Assembly: GCA_010015655.1 (NCBI GenBank)
Contig: ML976743.1
Location: 186,001 to 250,000, forward strand
From: Bimuria novae-zelandiae CBS 107.79
Lineage: Eukaryota; Ascomycota; Dothideomycetes; Pleosporales; Didymosphaeriaceae
Length of the DNA: 64,000 nt
Reading direction: 5' to 3'
Shown here: one piece after another, positions 42,572-53,100 of the stretch
Position numbering within the stretch: the stretch's first letter is position 1
Layout of the letters: every line of letters starts with the position of its first letter
The notes under the pieces: generated by a model
What the model was told of the DNA's origin: nothing
What the model saw: the letters and a program-made list of their open reading frames with translations, nothing else
Database searches by the model: none
Program-made: the position numbers and the translations under genes

Positions 42572-44953
42572 ATGGCTGACAATCCCAAATCACCACCTTC
42601 CAACTTGACCATCAACGCGCCGCCTCCCTCATCGACAGTGTTAAATTCCGGATTTACTCCACGCTCATCTTCTTTTCCTGATAACATCGACTCTGACGAT
42701 CAGGATGTGTTCGATCCAACCCCGGCGCACAGCCCAAGCGGACCCCACTACGATGAGCTGCCACCCTCTTACGACGAAGCGCAGCAACAGGCACTCCATT
42801 ACGCCCGGAACGGTATCTTACCACCAAGTCCCGATCATCTGGGTGTGAATGGGTTGTTATTAGAAGATGCCAGTCCTCCGTACGAAATCCCGGCGGGCGC
42901 GGAAGTGCATGCGCATCGGGCGACTGCAGGCGAGTTTGCGCGAGAGGGAAGCAGGTCTGTTCCAGTGCAGCATACTCAAAACAGTGAGACTGTACCTGTA
43001 GGCAGAGTAGGAAGTCCACCGCCGGCCAGAAATGCGACTGCGCCTTCTGTTGATCAAGCTTCTCAGCTCCTCAACACAGCATTACAATTCACGCGACACG
43101 AACCAGATGCAGACGCTAGATATGCTTCGCGCCTTACAAGGCCCATCGCAATTCCGCAAGACGTTACTGTGCCTGGACGAAAGGGCAAAGCGCTTGCGCG
43201 GAAAGAGGAAAGAGAAGATGCTCGTCGAGAGCGATGTGATGCACACGTCCCTGGAGCATGGCCAGGTACCTCCAGCGAAGCCCTCAATTCTGCTGAAAGC
43301 GAGAAAGTTGAAGAACCAGCGCAATTCCTTCGTGCATACGCGAAATCTTTACACGGGCATTCCATTCGTCCCGCAGAGTTCCTCGACTTCCTCGACGGAC
43401 TTAACACGCTATGCGCGGCTACGGGTTGTACGCCTGCGGATCTTGTCCACACTTCCCCGGAATCTCCAAATCCCAACATCGAAATTGTCAGAAGCTATGT
43501 AAATGCTACGAACGAAGCGTTCTTTGCGCCGCGAGGACTCAAGGTTTCGCTATATTCGTTTGCATCACTGCTAGATGCGGTCAAGATCCCTGAGGAGAGG
43601 GGACAACGGGCAGGCGCCGTAGCGAGCATTCTGGATCCGAAGAGTACACCAGTTAAGAGAGCACAGGCATTGCACCCTTGGGTTGAGGCTCTCGAATTGA
43701 ATGTTTCCGAGCCTAGTATCTCAGTCGTCATGCTGAGGGAGATGGGAGAGCGATTCAAGAGCACGCGTACATCACCGCACACGCAGAATACACAAGACAA
43801 CGCACAGTCTCCCGAAAACGAGAAGACGCGATTGGAGAGGGAGTACGCTCAAAGGGACCGTGTGGCAGTAGAAGACGACGATCCTCCACATTCTATCCCA
43901 GGCGAGTATCCTCAAAGCAATGAGTCTCGTCGCCCGCCATTCGGTGGCCGACGTGGCCCCGGGTTTGGAGGACGAGGCGGTCCGTGGAACTCCTTCGGGC
44001 GGGAAGGGGGCCGTGGCGCACATGGTCCCTTCGGACCCCCCGTTCCTCCCGACTTCGAAGCTCTTGGAAAGTCTATTGGAAAATGGGGCGAGGAATTTGG
44101 CAAGAAGATGGAAGCATGGGGTGACCAGTTTGGCAAAGAAGCCGCAGAGTGGGCTAATGACTTCAGTAAGAGAGCCAGCGGTGCTGGTACGAGTACGCGC
44201 GGAAGCGGGGCTGCAGGCCCAAGTGCACACAGAGCTGTCGGGGCGTTCTCGATGGCGGGTAATCATCCTACAGCAGAGGCCAGTGTAGCGAGGAGACAGG
44301 AAACAGGCATCTATCACGAGCTTTCAGCTTCTTCCCGCGACCACGTCACAGCCGAGCTCGACGCACACGCTTCCAAGAAAGCCGCCCGCAAGCAAAACGA
44401 CGATGACGATGCTTCTTCACTCTCTTCAGATAGTTCATCTGACAGCGATTCGGACTCCGACTTCGATGCCGACGACGAGAACTACGCAATCGAATATTCG
44501 AAGGCATCCCTCGCATTTAGTGCGCGCGTCCGCGAGATCAACGTCACAGCCGACGCCTCTCGAGCCAAAGGCAAGAAGGCTCCAGCAGACGTCGAGCGCG
44601 AACGCGCTCTCGCCATCGAAAAGGCCGCCAGGGACAAAGCCGCGATCGAAAAGAAGATCGAGCAGAAGCGGACGAAGCGCGCTGTTATGCGGGAATTCAG
44701 GACTCAGCGAAGCAATCTGAAGCGAGAGCACAGACAAGCAATGAGAGAGCTACGAAGGAAGAGTAAGGAGTGGAACGAGGCGAAGAAAAGTTATAGGGAG
44801 AAGAAGAAGGCTCTGCGGGTGGAGAAGAACGGTGTTAGGAAACAGTTTAGGGACGCGAGGAAGGTTGATAAGGGGGACCGAAGAGGGAAGCTGGTGGTTG
44901 GGTCGGAATACGATGTTGGCGACTCGGTGTGGGTTGTTGTGGAGAATCTGTGA
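42572..44953 (+). CDS. Conserved fungal Pro-rich protein with C-terminal coiled coil
   Basis: A single exon encodes 793 residues from MADNPKSPP; an in-frame ATG five codons upstream (42557) is possible. The N-terminus is Pro/Ser-rich with a PPxY motif ('DELPPSYDEAQ') that could bind WW domains. A folded region at about 250-390 ('SIRPAEFLDFLDGLNTL', 'FFAPRGLKVSLYSFASLL', 'RAQALHPWVEALEL') resembles a widespread but unnamed fungal family. A Gly/Arg-rich stretch near 455-490 and a long Lys/Glu/Arg coiled coil (about 660-780) follow, after an acidic Asp/Ser run. The end reads 'GDSVWVVVENL'. I do not know the function. Its codon use resembles the core genes. Confidence 0.7.
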   Translation: MADNPKSPPSNLTINAPPPSSTVLNSGFTPRSSSFPDNIDSDDQDVFDPTPAHSPSGPHYDELPPSYDEAQQQALHYARNGILPPSPDHLGVNGLLLEDASPPYEIPAGAEVHAHRATAGEFAREGSRSVPVQHTQNSETVPVGRVGSPPPARNATAPSVDQASQLLNTALQFTRHEPDADARYASRLTRPIAIPQDVTVPGRKGKALARKEEREDARRERCDAHVPGAWPGTSSEALNSAESEKVEEPAQFLRAYAKSLHGHSIRPAEFLDFLDGLNTLCAATGCTPADLVHTSPESPNPNIEIVRSYVNATNEAFFAPRGLKVSLYSFASLLDAVKIPEERGQRAGAVASILDPKSTPVKRAQALHPWVEALELNVSEPSISVVMLREMGERFKSTRTSPHTQNTQDNAQSPENEKTRLEREYAQRDRVAVEDDDPPHSIPGEYPQSNESRRPPFGGRRGPGFGGRGGPWNSFGREGGRGAHGPFGPPVPPDFEALGKSIGKWGEEFGKKMEAWGDQFGKEAAEWANDFSKRASGAGTSTRGSGAAGPSAHRAVGAFSMAGNHPTAEASVARRQETGIYHELSASSRDHVTAELDAHASKKAARKQNDDDDASSLSSDSSSDSDSDSDFDADDENYAIEYSKASLAFSARVREINVTADASRAKGKKAPADVERERALAIEKAARDKAAIEKKIEQKRTKRAVMREFRTQRSNLKREHRQAMRELRRKSKEWNEAKKSYREKKKALRVEKNGVRKQFRDARKVDKGDRRGKLVVGSEYDVGDSVWVVVENL

Positions 44954-45329
44954 GTTCGAGTCATAGGCGGTTTATGCTGTATTGTTATTTCCATGTTTGT
45001 CTTCTCCGCTGTCCTGTTTACATTGCCAAGGTAAGTGTATCGTGTCGGCATCTTGGTATCGCGCTGTGATATGCAGTCATGTATCACGCCGCCGTCAATA
45101 AAAAGGTCTCTCAATCGGTGTTGAAGCAAAGGAAGCCGGTTTGGCGCACACAACACAGCGATCCAGACATTTGTGAAAAATCAGCACATGCTATTATTCT
45201 TCTGCTAAGACGGCGATTATGTACATGAATAAAATGCTCCCTTGAGCCTCACTTCAACTGCAACCCTTGTGTGCAGGCATGTCGCGTCAAGCTATAAGCG
45301 CCACGCGCTCTTTTCGCGTAACACCTCAC
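44954..45329. other. Intergenic between Pro-rich gene and transposon
   Basis: The right part is probably the original 3' flank of the polygalacturonase, now separated from it by the transposon. Nothing else seen. Confidence 0.35.
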
Positions 45330-47453
45330 TACCGTGCCCGACGGGCTCGTGCACCGCGCGGGCTCGTGCACCACCCTACCAAACAACGCGTCCATCTCGA
45401 CTTTTTCAACACGCGATAACTACACCACTATAGCACTAATTAACGAGGCGATTGCAGATTTGGAATCGCGTGAAGCTAGCGATAATTTTAGTATCCGGGG
45501 TATCGCGAAAAAATATGGTGTATCGCATTCAACACTTAGCCGAAGGTGGAACCACCAGACAGGCCCTCGGGCAGCCGGGTACGCCGCGCAACAACTACTT
45601 AGCCCATAACAAGAGGAGGGACTCGTGGAGTATATTAGAGGGCTTATGGCTCGTGGGCTACCTCCTACGAGAGCTATGATACAAAATTTCGCGTCTAATA
45701 TATTGAAAAAGCATGTTGGAGAGGGCTAGGTTTCGCGTTTTATTAACCGCAACTACAACTATCTTATCTCTAAATAGAGCGCTGGCATGGACGTTGTACG
45801 CTACTAGGCCAACTTATAACGTAAATATAAGTTATACTTTAACTTCTTGTATTATAAGATCGTTTAGTATAAGGTAGAGTCTTGTAATACCTATAATATA
45901 GATAAAAAGGGCTTTATAATTAGTATTACAGGACGCTCAAAACGGGTGTTTAGTTAGCTTTAATAAGAGGAAAAGAAGGTCTAAACAGCGCTTTAAGATA
46001 GCTCTTAAGAGTAGGTAATAGTTATAGTAACTATTAGAGTAGATAGGAGTGTTTTGTCGCTAGCCCTTCTATACTCGTTAGCTAACTGCACACTTTAAGC
46101 CTTATAGGTAGCTTAAATTAAAGCAGGAAAGTATAGTGTGTTTATAAGCTTCTTACTAATAGGATAGACGAATAATGATATTAGATTAGCCTGGTTAGAG
46201 CAGGTTTTCGACCGCGAAATAAAGTAAAAAGCACGCCTTAGCCAAGCTTAGCGCCTCTTTATACTTACTAGCCACGATAGCTACCTTTTAATAGACTTTA
46301 TTAAATACTGCGAGGCTTATAAAATACTACTAGCTATGTTTCCCCCTTACTTAACCTATACACTATAGCCTCTTAATGTAGTTTGCTTTAAACCTCTTAG
46401 TAGCAACTACTCCGCTAAGCTTACTAATTACCTCTTTAAAACGTAGGGGTTGCTAGCTATCTAGAAGGGAGACTTCTTCCCGCTGTTCTAGGGTGCTTAG
46501 GAGTCTATATTTATAATAAAACTCGTCCTTAAGGCGTTTAAAGCCACTAGTATAGCCCCTATAAAGGCTGACGTCGTACTTAAGCGTTTCCGCAAACAGG
46601 ATAACAATGAGAGTGAGGCACGGCTCTTAGCCCTTTTGCCTGAGGACTGGAGGCAGATGGAGCGTCTCATACGTGCTGCAGTGAAGGATACCTCGGCGGA
46701 GACCTCGCAGAAGCTCTCCCAAACGCTACACCAACTTCAGGTTCAAAACGAGCTACTACACCATGAGAACAGCGGCCTAAGGGATGCTCTCACTGCTAAG
46801 AAGCAGCGTAAGAACGCTGGCAAGCCTCTCGATTTGCAGCGCGAGGAGGAGTACCACGGTGGTGCTACTTTCTGGTCGCCCTCCAAGTTCGAGCGAGCAC
46901 GTGAGCGTGAGGCAGAAAAGCAACACCAAGAGGAGCAGGAGAGACTAGCAAAGTTAAACAGAAAGGAGCTTCAAGCTGCTGCCAAGCTCCTCAAGGAGCA
47001 AGAGAAGGAGGAGCGTCGTGTGGCGAGAGAGAGAGCCAAGGAGGTGCGAGATCAGATGAAGGCCGAACAGGTGGCTGCCCGGGATGCCAGAAAAGCTGCT
47101 CAAAACACTAGGCAGGCCTCTACAATTACCCAAAGAGGCAAGCGCAAAGCTTCAAAAGCACCTCTAGCAAAGCGCAAGCCAAAACGAGCCAAGGGCGGTG
47201 CTGCAGCTCATCCGTCGTCCCCAGAAGCTGCACCAGCACCTCCACCTAAAGTCAGCTCTCGCGGTCGCGCAATCACTCTCTTGCGAAAACTTAGATAGTA
47301 CAACTTGTTCGTACGCCTCTACGGAGTAATTACAACAAAAAATCTCGCGATAATCGCTTTTGTAGCGCTCACAATAACCTCATCTTTGTGGTGGTGAGCA
47401 TGTTGGTGTTGGTGCACGAGCCCGCGCGGTGCACGAGCCCGTCGGGCACGGTA
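45330..47453 (+). mobile_element. Fot1/pogo-type DNA transposon, inactivated
   Basis: The element proper is 45332-47451 (2120 bases), flanked on each side by TA. Its terminal inverted repeats are identical over 42 bases and begin CCGTGCCCGACGGGCTCGTG. Each contains two copies of GGGCTCGTGCACC or a close variant. The inside encodes a pogo/Fot1-like transposase on the plus strand. The whole insertion lies 13 bases from the polygalacturonase stop codon. The central part (about 45640-46560) is AT-rich and full of stops while the ends are GC-rich, so mutation has been uneven. Confidence 0.92.
45334..47298 (+). pseudogene. Fot1/pogo transposase pseudogene
   Basis: One frame runs through 45334-47298 without net frameshift and is broken only by stop codons. 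The N-terminal HTH region is clear ('FSIRGIAKKYGVSHSTLSRR'), as are DNA-binding segments such as 'GLPPTRAMIQNFAS'. Early stops sit where relatives have Gln or Trp (CAA to TAA, TGG to TAG). The catalytic DDE region is recognisable but damaged: 'NIDKKGF' stands where NMDEKGF is usual, and 'PLNVVCFKP' has Asn for the third Asp. The last 220 codons (46636-47298) are open and encode the usual Lys/Arg/Glu-rich tail. The real start codon lies inside the terminal repeat or slightly later and is uncertain. Confidence 0.85.
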
Positions 47454-47464
47454 ACCGAATGCCC

Positions 47465-48714
47465 TTAAGAGCAAGCGGTAACGCTGGGAACGTTGCTGCA
47501 CGATGCGTACTTCTTTCCACCAGTGACGCTGACGTTAGACCACTTCCAGCCAGTGCAGGAGCTACTAGAGCCGCAGGTGACAACAACATTATTGCCAGAG
47601 CTCGAAACGGCGCCCTTGCCGCTGATGTTGCTGAGGGTGAGGCCAGTGATGGGAAGATTGGAAGTGGCAGTGCCGTGCAGGTCACCACCATCGTAGTTCT
47701 GCTCGATCAGGATGCCGTACTTGGAGATAGCAGACATGGTAATGTCAGAGTAGGTGACCTTGTTGATCTTTCCGGTGGTGCCAGCCTTGGCCTTGACACG
47801 GATAGCCTGGACGGACTTGGTGACCTGGTTGTTGGAGAAGGTAACGGTGTCGACGACGTTGTTGTCACGGCCACCAACGCTGCCGATGGACAAACCGTGA
47901 CCGCCGGAGCAGAGACAGTTCTTGAATACGATGTTAGTGCCGGAGTTGATAGCGACACAGTCGTCCTGGTTGTAGACCCTGGCACCGTCGATGACGACGT
48001 TGTTCGACGAGCCGATGTCGAAGCCGTCAGTGTTGTGGCCCTTCGCACCGGCGTCACCGGCGGAGTCGTCGATCGTCATGTTGGTGATGGTGAGACCATC
48101 ACAGCCGTTGATGGAAACGGCCTGGACGGGAGTGTTCTTGATGTGGAGGTTGGTGATCGTAGAGCCCGTCAGCTTGTGAGCAGCAAAGAACCTGAGATTG
48201 CTGTCAGCCAGACTCCAAGTTATATCTTGGGGTGCCGTACTTGGGCTTGACCTTGCCACTGTCACCCTCGCCGTCCCACCACTTGGCACCTTGGCCATCA
48301 AGGACAGCACCAGAGGCTCCACTGACCTTGATACCACTGCCCTGGATCTGCAGGACTAGAATTGGTCAGAAGAGGTACACTCTTTAGGATGAGACATTAC
48401 TTACGAGGGCCCTTCCACTCCTTGTATCCCCACGTAGTGGTACCCTGGAAGATGACATTGGTGCCGGCCTTCATCTTGGACAGATCAAGGGTAACGCCTG
48501 ACGGAACAGCGACATTGTTCAAAACGATAGTGGCGCACGAAGCTTGCGACTTGCTCGCGGACGCATAGCCGTTGGCTCCGCTGAAAGTGCAGCTGGTGCC
48601 ACGCTTGGCAACGGCACTGGCAACAGGAGCAGGAGTGATGGCAGGAGCTGCAGGAGCTGCAATCACGGAAGCTGCCAGAGCAACCACGCTGAGAATGAGA
48701 GATGAGGAAACCAT
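47465..48714 (-). CDS. Endopolygalacturonase (GH28)
   Basis: Three exons, 48714-48405, 48355-48241 and 48191-47465, give 383 residues; both introns are 49 bases. A signal peptide (MVSSSLILSVVALAASVIA) is followed by a propeptide ending in Lys-Arg, a likely Kex2 site. The GH28 active-site blocks are all present: 'HNTDGFDI', 'NQDDCVAINSG', 'GGHGLSIGSVGG' and 'AIRVKAKAG' (the RxK block). The enzyme should be secreted and cleave alpha-1,4-galacturonan in pectin. Its length matches fungal endo-acting enzymes. A dead pogo element sits 13 bases downstream of its stop codon and may have replaced its original terminator. Confidence 0.93.
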
Positions 48715-49310
48715 TGTGCTGGTAAGCTTGTAAATTCGAGGCCAAGAGGTGGGGCTCGAGAATGTAACGAATGTAGAAATGAATGGAGAAGTTGATGATG
48801 AAGCTTTCTGGGCGGACTTGGTTTTCTTCTTGTACTCTAGCAGACTGACCCTAATTTAACGACCTTCAATATCGCAATACTGCATCTGGTTAGAGCTTGT
48901 TTCGCGAAACAGTTTACTGTGGCGCATGGCATGTTGTGCACGTTCGTACATCGCATTAGCCGTCCCACTTTGGTGGTACTCCATGGGAGTGACAGGGCCA
49001 TGACAAGATCTTATCTTGACATTGAATCGTGACCGTGTCAGTCGCTCCGTTGAGTCTAACTTCAAGCTTTCTAGTATTCCGGCAGCCAGTTCAGACTCTC
49101 TCCTAATCGTATTGCTAGTAAGAACGCCAATTTCTTCACTGAAGGCCTCCACTGTGAGCAATTCCGTCGCAAATTTGAAATTGTCTGACCGAAGGCACAA
49201 CGGTTTCAGAAAATCTTCCAGAAGCCACAAGCAATTCCTCCAATGGCAATGATTCACACCGGACGTCTCAGCGAGAAGCTTAGCCAGTCTTAGCTAACCA
49301 AGCCTCGCGT
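48715..49310. promoter_or_regulatory. Upstream region of the polygalacturonase
   Basis: About 600 bases. A 133-codon minus-strand frame (48856-49257, beginning MNHCHWRNCLWLLEDF) is open but unlike any family I know. It might be a gene fragment; I do not call it. Confidence 0.3.
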
Positions 49311-49611
49311 CTTGGCTTTAGGGATGGGCATGTAACTTACGGATTACCGGATATCCTGTATCTGGTACGGTACATCCAGTGATAGCGATTTAGTTACCGT
49401 ATGCCAAGATGCTATATATAGTATATTATTCTTAGTAACCCCCTTACTATTCTAAAAAAGTCTAGTTTATGCTAGTAAAACTAGGCTTTTTCGGAATTTC
49501 AACGGATTGCCAAGGACGTTACTAATATACGGGATATCGCGTATTATACGAGATACAGTATATCCACGTATCAGTCACCAAATCCCGTATCGGCACATCC
49601 CTACTTGGCTT
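49311..49611. mobile_element. hAT-type MITE, 285 bp, with 8-bp target duplication
   Basis: The element spans 49319-49603. Its ends are TAGGGATGGGC (left) and the inverse of TAGGGATGTGC (right), with a second imperfect inverted block inside (GGATATCCTGTATC against GGATATACTGTATC). The octamer CTTGGCTT flanks it exactly on both sides (49311-49318 and 49604-49611). TAGGG(A/G)TG-type ends with an 8-bp duplication indicate hAT. The interior is AT-rich and non-coding, so it is non-autonomous. Its ends differ from those of the other MITE in this window, so it is a different family. Confidence 0.88.
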
Positions 49612-50137
49612 CTTGCCGAGGGATCCCCACACGAGCTCGTTTCGCGCATCCTGTATCGTCGGAAAATTTAGTCTCTTCCGCGGCACAGATATAGATTGTT
49701 TCTCCGAAGGATCAGACCAACTGTCGTCTGGCGTTTTGACGCGTTTCATGTCCATTCGCGCCACAAGCGCCTCATCGCATACCCTTGTAGCAAGCTTGGT
49801 GGCGTCACCGTAGGCACTTTCCCCAAGGAGAGACCACGAGAAGGTCTGAACATTACGAGGTCCCTACTACACTATCTCAACCTCGACCATGTGCACTCTA
49901 CCAGTCCACGGGTGTGTTAGACTTAGGTTAGAATGCGCCGATGACAACACAGTTAAAATTATTGAATTTGTTCCGCGCAGCAAGTGTCGCTGGACCCTAA
50001 TCATCGGCTGACAGATACACGATCACTCGATAGCACCATTGCCGGGAATTGAAATGGAATGAAATCATTGTGAGAGCCCTCAAGGGGGCTGAGAAATGCG
50101 TTTGAACATGAAAGGAATCCCTATACCGAATATACAG
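49612..50137. other. Intergenic, no supported gene
   Basis: About 530 bases downstream of the kinase-HET gene. Nothing recognisable. Confidence 0.3.
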
Positions 50138-53100
50138 CTAGCCCATCACATCATCATCCACATGATCACCACACGTCTTCCTCACACCCTGATCCTTTCC
50201 TTCACCGCCATCTCCATTCAATCCATCTCCGCCATAACTATCGCGCGTCAACCCTGTGGTGCCACCGAAATTCGGCGCACTAAGCTGGAGTTGTATCTGC
50301 GCGGCCTCCATGGAGTCACCAATACCGTCTCCTTCTTTGCGAATGTACTGGCAGTCTCTCAGTAGATGCGGAGAAACGCCGTGGTCTTCGTGGTGCGGCG
50401 TTCCCGTCTTCCCGTAGCCCATCTCTTTGCACGCGTCCGGAGCATTGCGTCTGTTGGCAGTGCATTCGTTCAGTGCGACGGCATCCTGTTGCGAAGTCCC
50501 GGTACCTTCGATGTCAAACACCGTTCGCTTGAGATCGTGCAGCGGCTGGATATCAGCCACGACGGTGGAAGACTTCGTATGCACTTTCTCCCACAAGAGA
50601 GACGAGAGCGCATGGCGGAATGACTCTAACCCTCGAGGGAAAGTCTCGCTTGCCTTCAGCGCGTTGCATTCCCAGTACATCTGTTCCTCGCCAATGTGGA
50701 GGAACCTACGCGAAAGCAGACGTTCTTGAAGCGACCACGCCCTCGTATCCCAAGCAAAGCCTGGGGTGAGGTATATGTCGAGTGGAAGCGTGGCAGCCAA
50801 TAACGCTTCTTGCTGTTCGTACTTCTGGACTGTCGTATCCAGTTTGCTGCTGTGTGTCTTGCCGTGGGCAGCTTGATGGGTCTTAAGCTGGTCAAGGGTG
50901 ATGGTCAAGGCCGCATTACGATACACATCTGCCGTGGCGCGACATTCGCGTTCCTTGTCCTCGTCAGAGTCCTGGAGTACACAAAGGTTGTCTACCCAAA
51001 CGTAACGGAAGCCGATGTCTTGCGCTTTGGCGATGGCTTCATTGATGGCCTTGGGTAACGCTTCACGAGGGAGGTCGGTTTGCATTGCCTCCAGAACAGC
51101 TGTTGAGAGCTTCAGCTCATCATCGGTCCAGACATAGCTGACTGCTGCGTAGTCTGCACTCTTGCGATCCGCGATGTCGGGTCCCTTCACGAGACGCACG
51201 GAAGCGCCTGCTTTGCCATCTGGGAAGACGTCGATCAAGCGTGTGGGCAAGGTCCTGTTCAAAACAAGGCCGCGCAGGTCGTGACGACAAGCTTCGTGGT
51301 CGTGCGAACACTCCTCGAGCCATCGCTTCGCGTGAGTCGCAGATGCTCCTTGGTGCTTCTGTTGCGCATCTGGCAGATGCATGTGCACACAGCCGTCGAC
51401 GCTATCCTCGTGGAACAGAGACTTCACTGTTTGGAGCTCTTCTTCAGGTCCAGGATATGCCGCATTTTCGTTGGGCCAGCTGAGACAGCAGGGCGCGGGT
51501 ACAAATACCATGGTCAGCTTGGGCGCGGTTGGACGTTCATTTGGCTCCGCACTGAGCATTTCTTTGACAGTGCTCGTCGCGTTGGCTTCGGTCCGGGTCG
51601 TAGCTTGGTCAAGGGATTGTGTCAGTAGACCTTGGAGTGCCGGAACGTCCTGCCAATAGTATTTGCCCTTGCGACCTCCAAATTGTTGGCGGAACTTAAG
51701 CCAGTGTGGGTTATCGTCCTTAAAGGCCACTGTCAGCATTTCCAGGAAGACACAGCCAAGACTCCAGATGTCTGAGGCAAGTTCACGAGAAATGCCCTCA
51801 GATACCTCGGGTGCACAGTATTGGCGCGTAATTGGCATCGTCTTGCTGTTCGCAGTCAATTCGCCAATCGAGCTGACACCAAAATCGCTCAAGATGACGT
51901 GGGGTATCTCTCCGCCCTGCTTGACAAGGATATTTTGTGGTTTGATGTCCATGTGCTTCACAACTGGACGTTGCTCATGGAGGTACCGGAGCGACGAAGC
52001 AAGGCAACCGAGCATCTGAATGATGGTCTGGCTTAGCTTGTCCGGCCGGTTCTGCATCTTCGTGTCAAGCCACGCGTCAAGTGTTGTTTCCGCGACGGGT
52101 GAGAGAAGAATGGACATCCTATCGCCCTTCTGGACGCTGTCGACGAATCGAATAATATGTGGGTGCCGGAGTTTCTGGAGCACATTGACCTCGTTTTTCA
52201 ATTCGTCGAGGGCCGAGCGTTCGCGGTTCTTGAGCGTCTTTCGAGCAAAGCGTAAGCTCGTCTCGCGATGGACTACTTCGTCGACTGTACTAAAGCCGCC
52301 AGCGCCGAGGAGTTTGAGACTGCCCAAGATATCATGTGACTCGTGGGTCAATGCTGTTGGATCGGTAAGCTTATGTGTTGTCCCAGAATACGCAATATAC
52401 ATACACTGAGGCCCAGGTGTCGACGCCCTCGAGCGATCTGGCGCGGGATCACCATCGATCGGTGGAACGTAAGGTGGTATCTTGTGTAGCTGGACGATAT
52501 CGGATCCAATCAGGGAAACGACAGGCTGTTGGTTAGACTCTAGCAGGGTGACAACATCTCCGGCCAGAGTTCGCGAGTCATCTTCCGCTGTCTTTTCGTG
52601 CTTTCCATACACTGAGCAGTGCTCGTTAGACTTATCGGTAGATGCGATTGTACTGGTGTCGCAAGGGTAAAATGATGTGCTGCCCGGTGAAGCGTCCAAT
52701 CCGGAGGTTGGTTCAATATGCTGTTTGCCTGTGGCAGCTTGACCAATCTGCTGTTCGGCTCCCGGTGAGGCACCCCTAGTATCTCCGTCCGCAAATTGTG
52801 AAACCTGGAACTGGTAGAAGCCACCTTGAGGAGGTTGCGAGCCGTTGCCTCCGTCACCATTATTCTTGGGCCCAGGACCAGAGTCGCGTGGATCATTGTT
52901 CGGAGGGTGGAAAGGCTTGCCACTGCCAAAACCGCCGCTATCAGGTCGGTCATCATTATCGTCATCGTCATTCATGTCGTCCGAGTCATGCTGGTCATCA
53001 TCCTCGCTCCAGTCGAGCATGCACTTGCCATTCTTGAAGTGGTCTGCTATATGGTCGATGCGATCCTGGCGCGAGACGAAGCGATGGGTGCAGAAGCCGC

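Noticed and set aside
43772..44317. 181-codon antisense frame in the Pro-rich/coiled-coil gene
   Set aside because: Shadow frame; the plus-strand protein has conserved blocks.
48856..49257. 133-codon minus-strand frame upstream of the polygalacturonase
   Set aside because: Open but unlike any known family, and no promoter or splice evidence. Kept as a note only.
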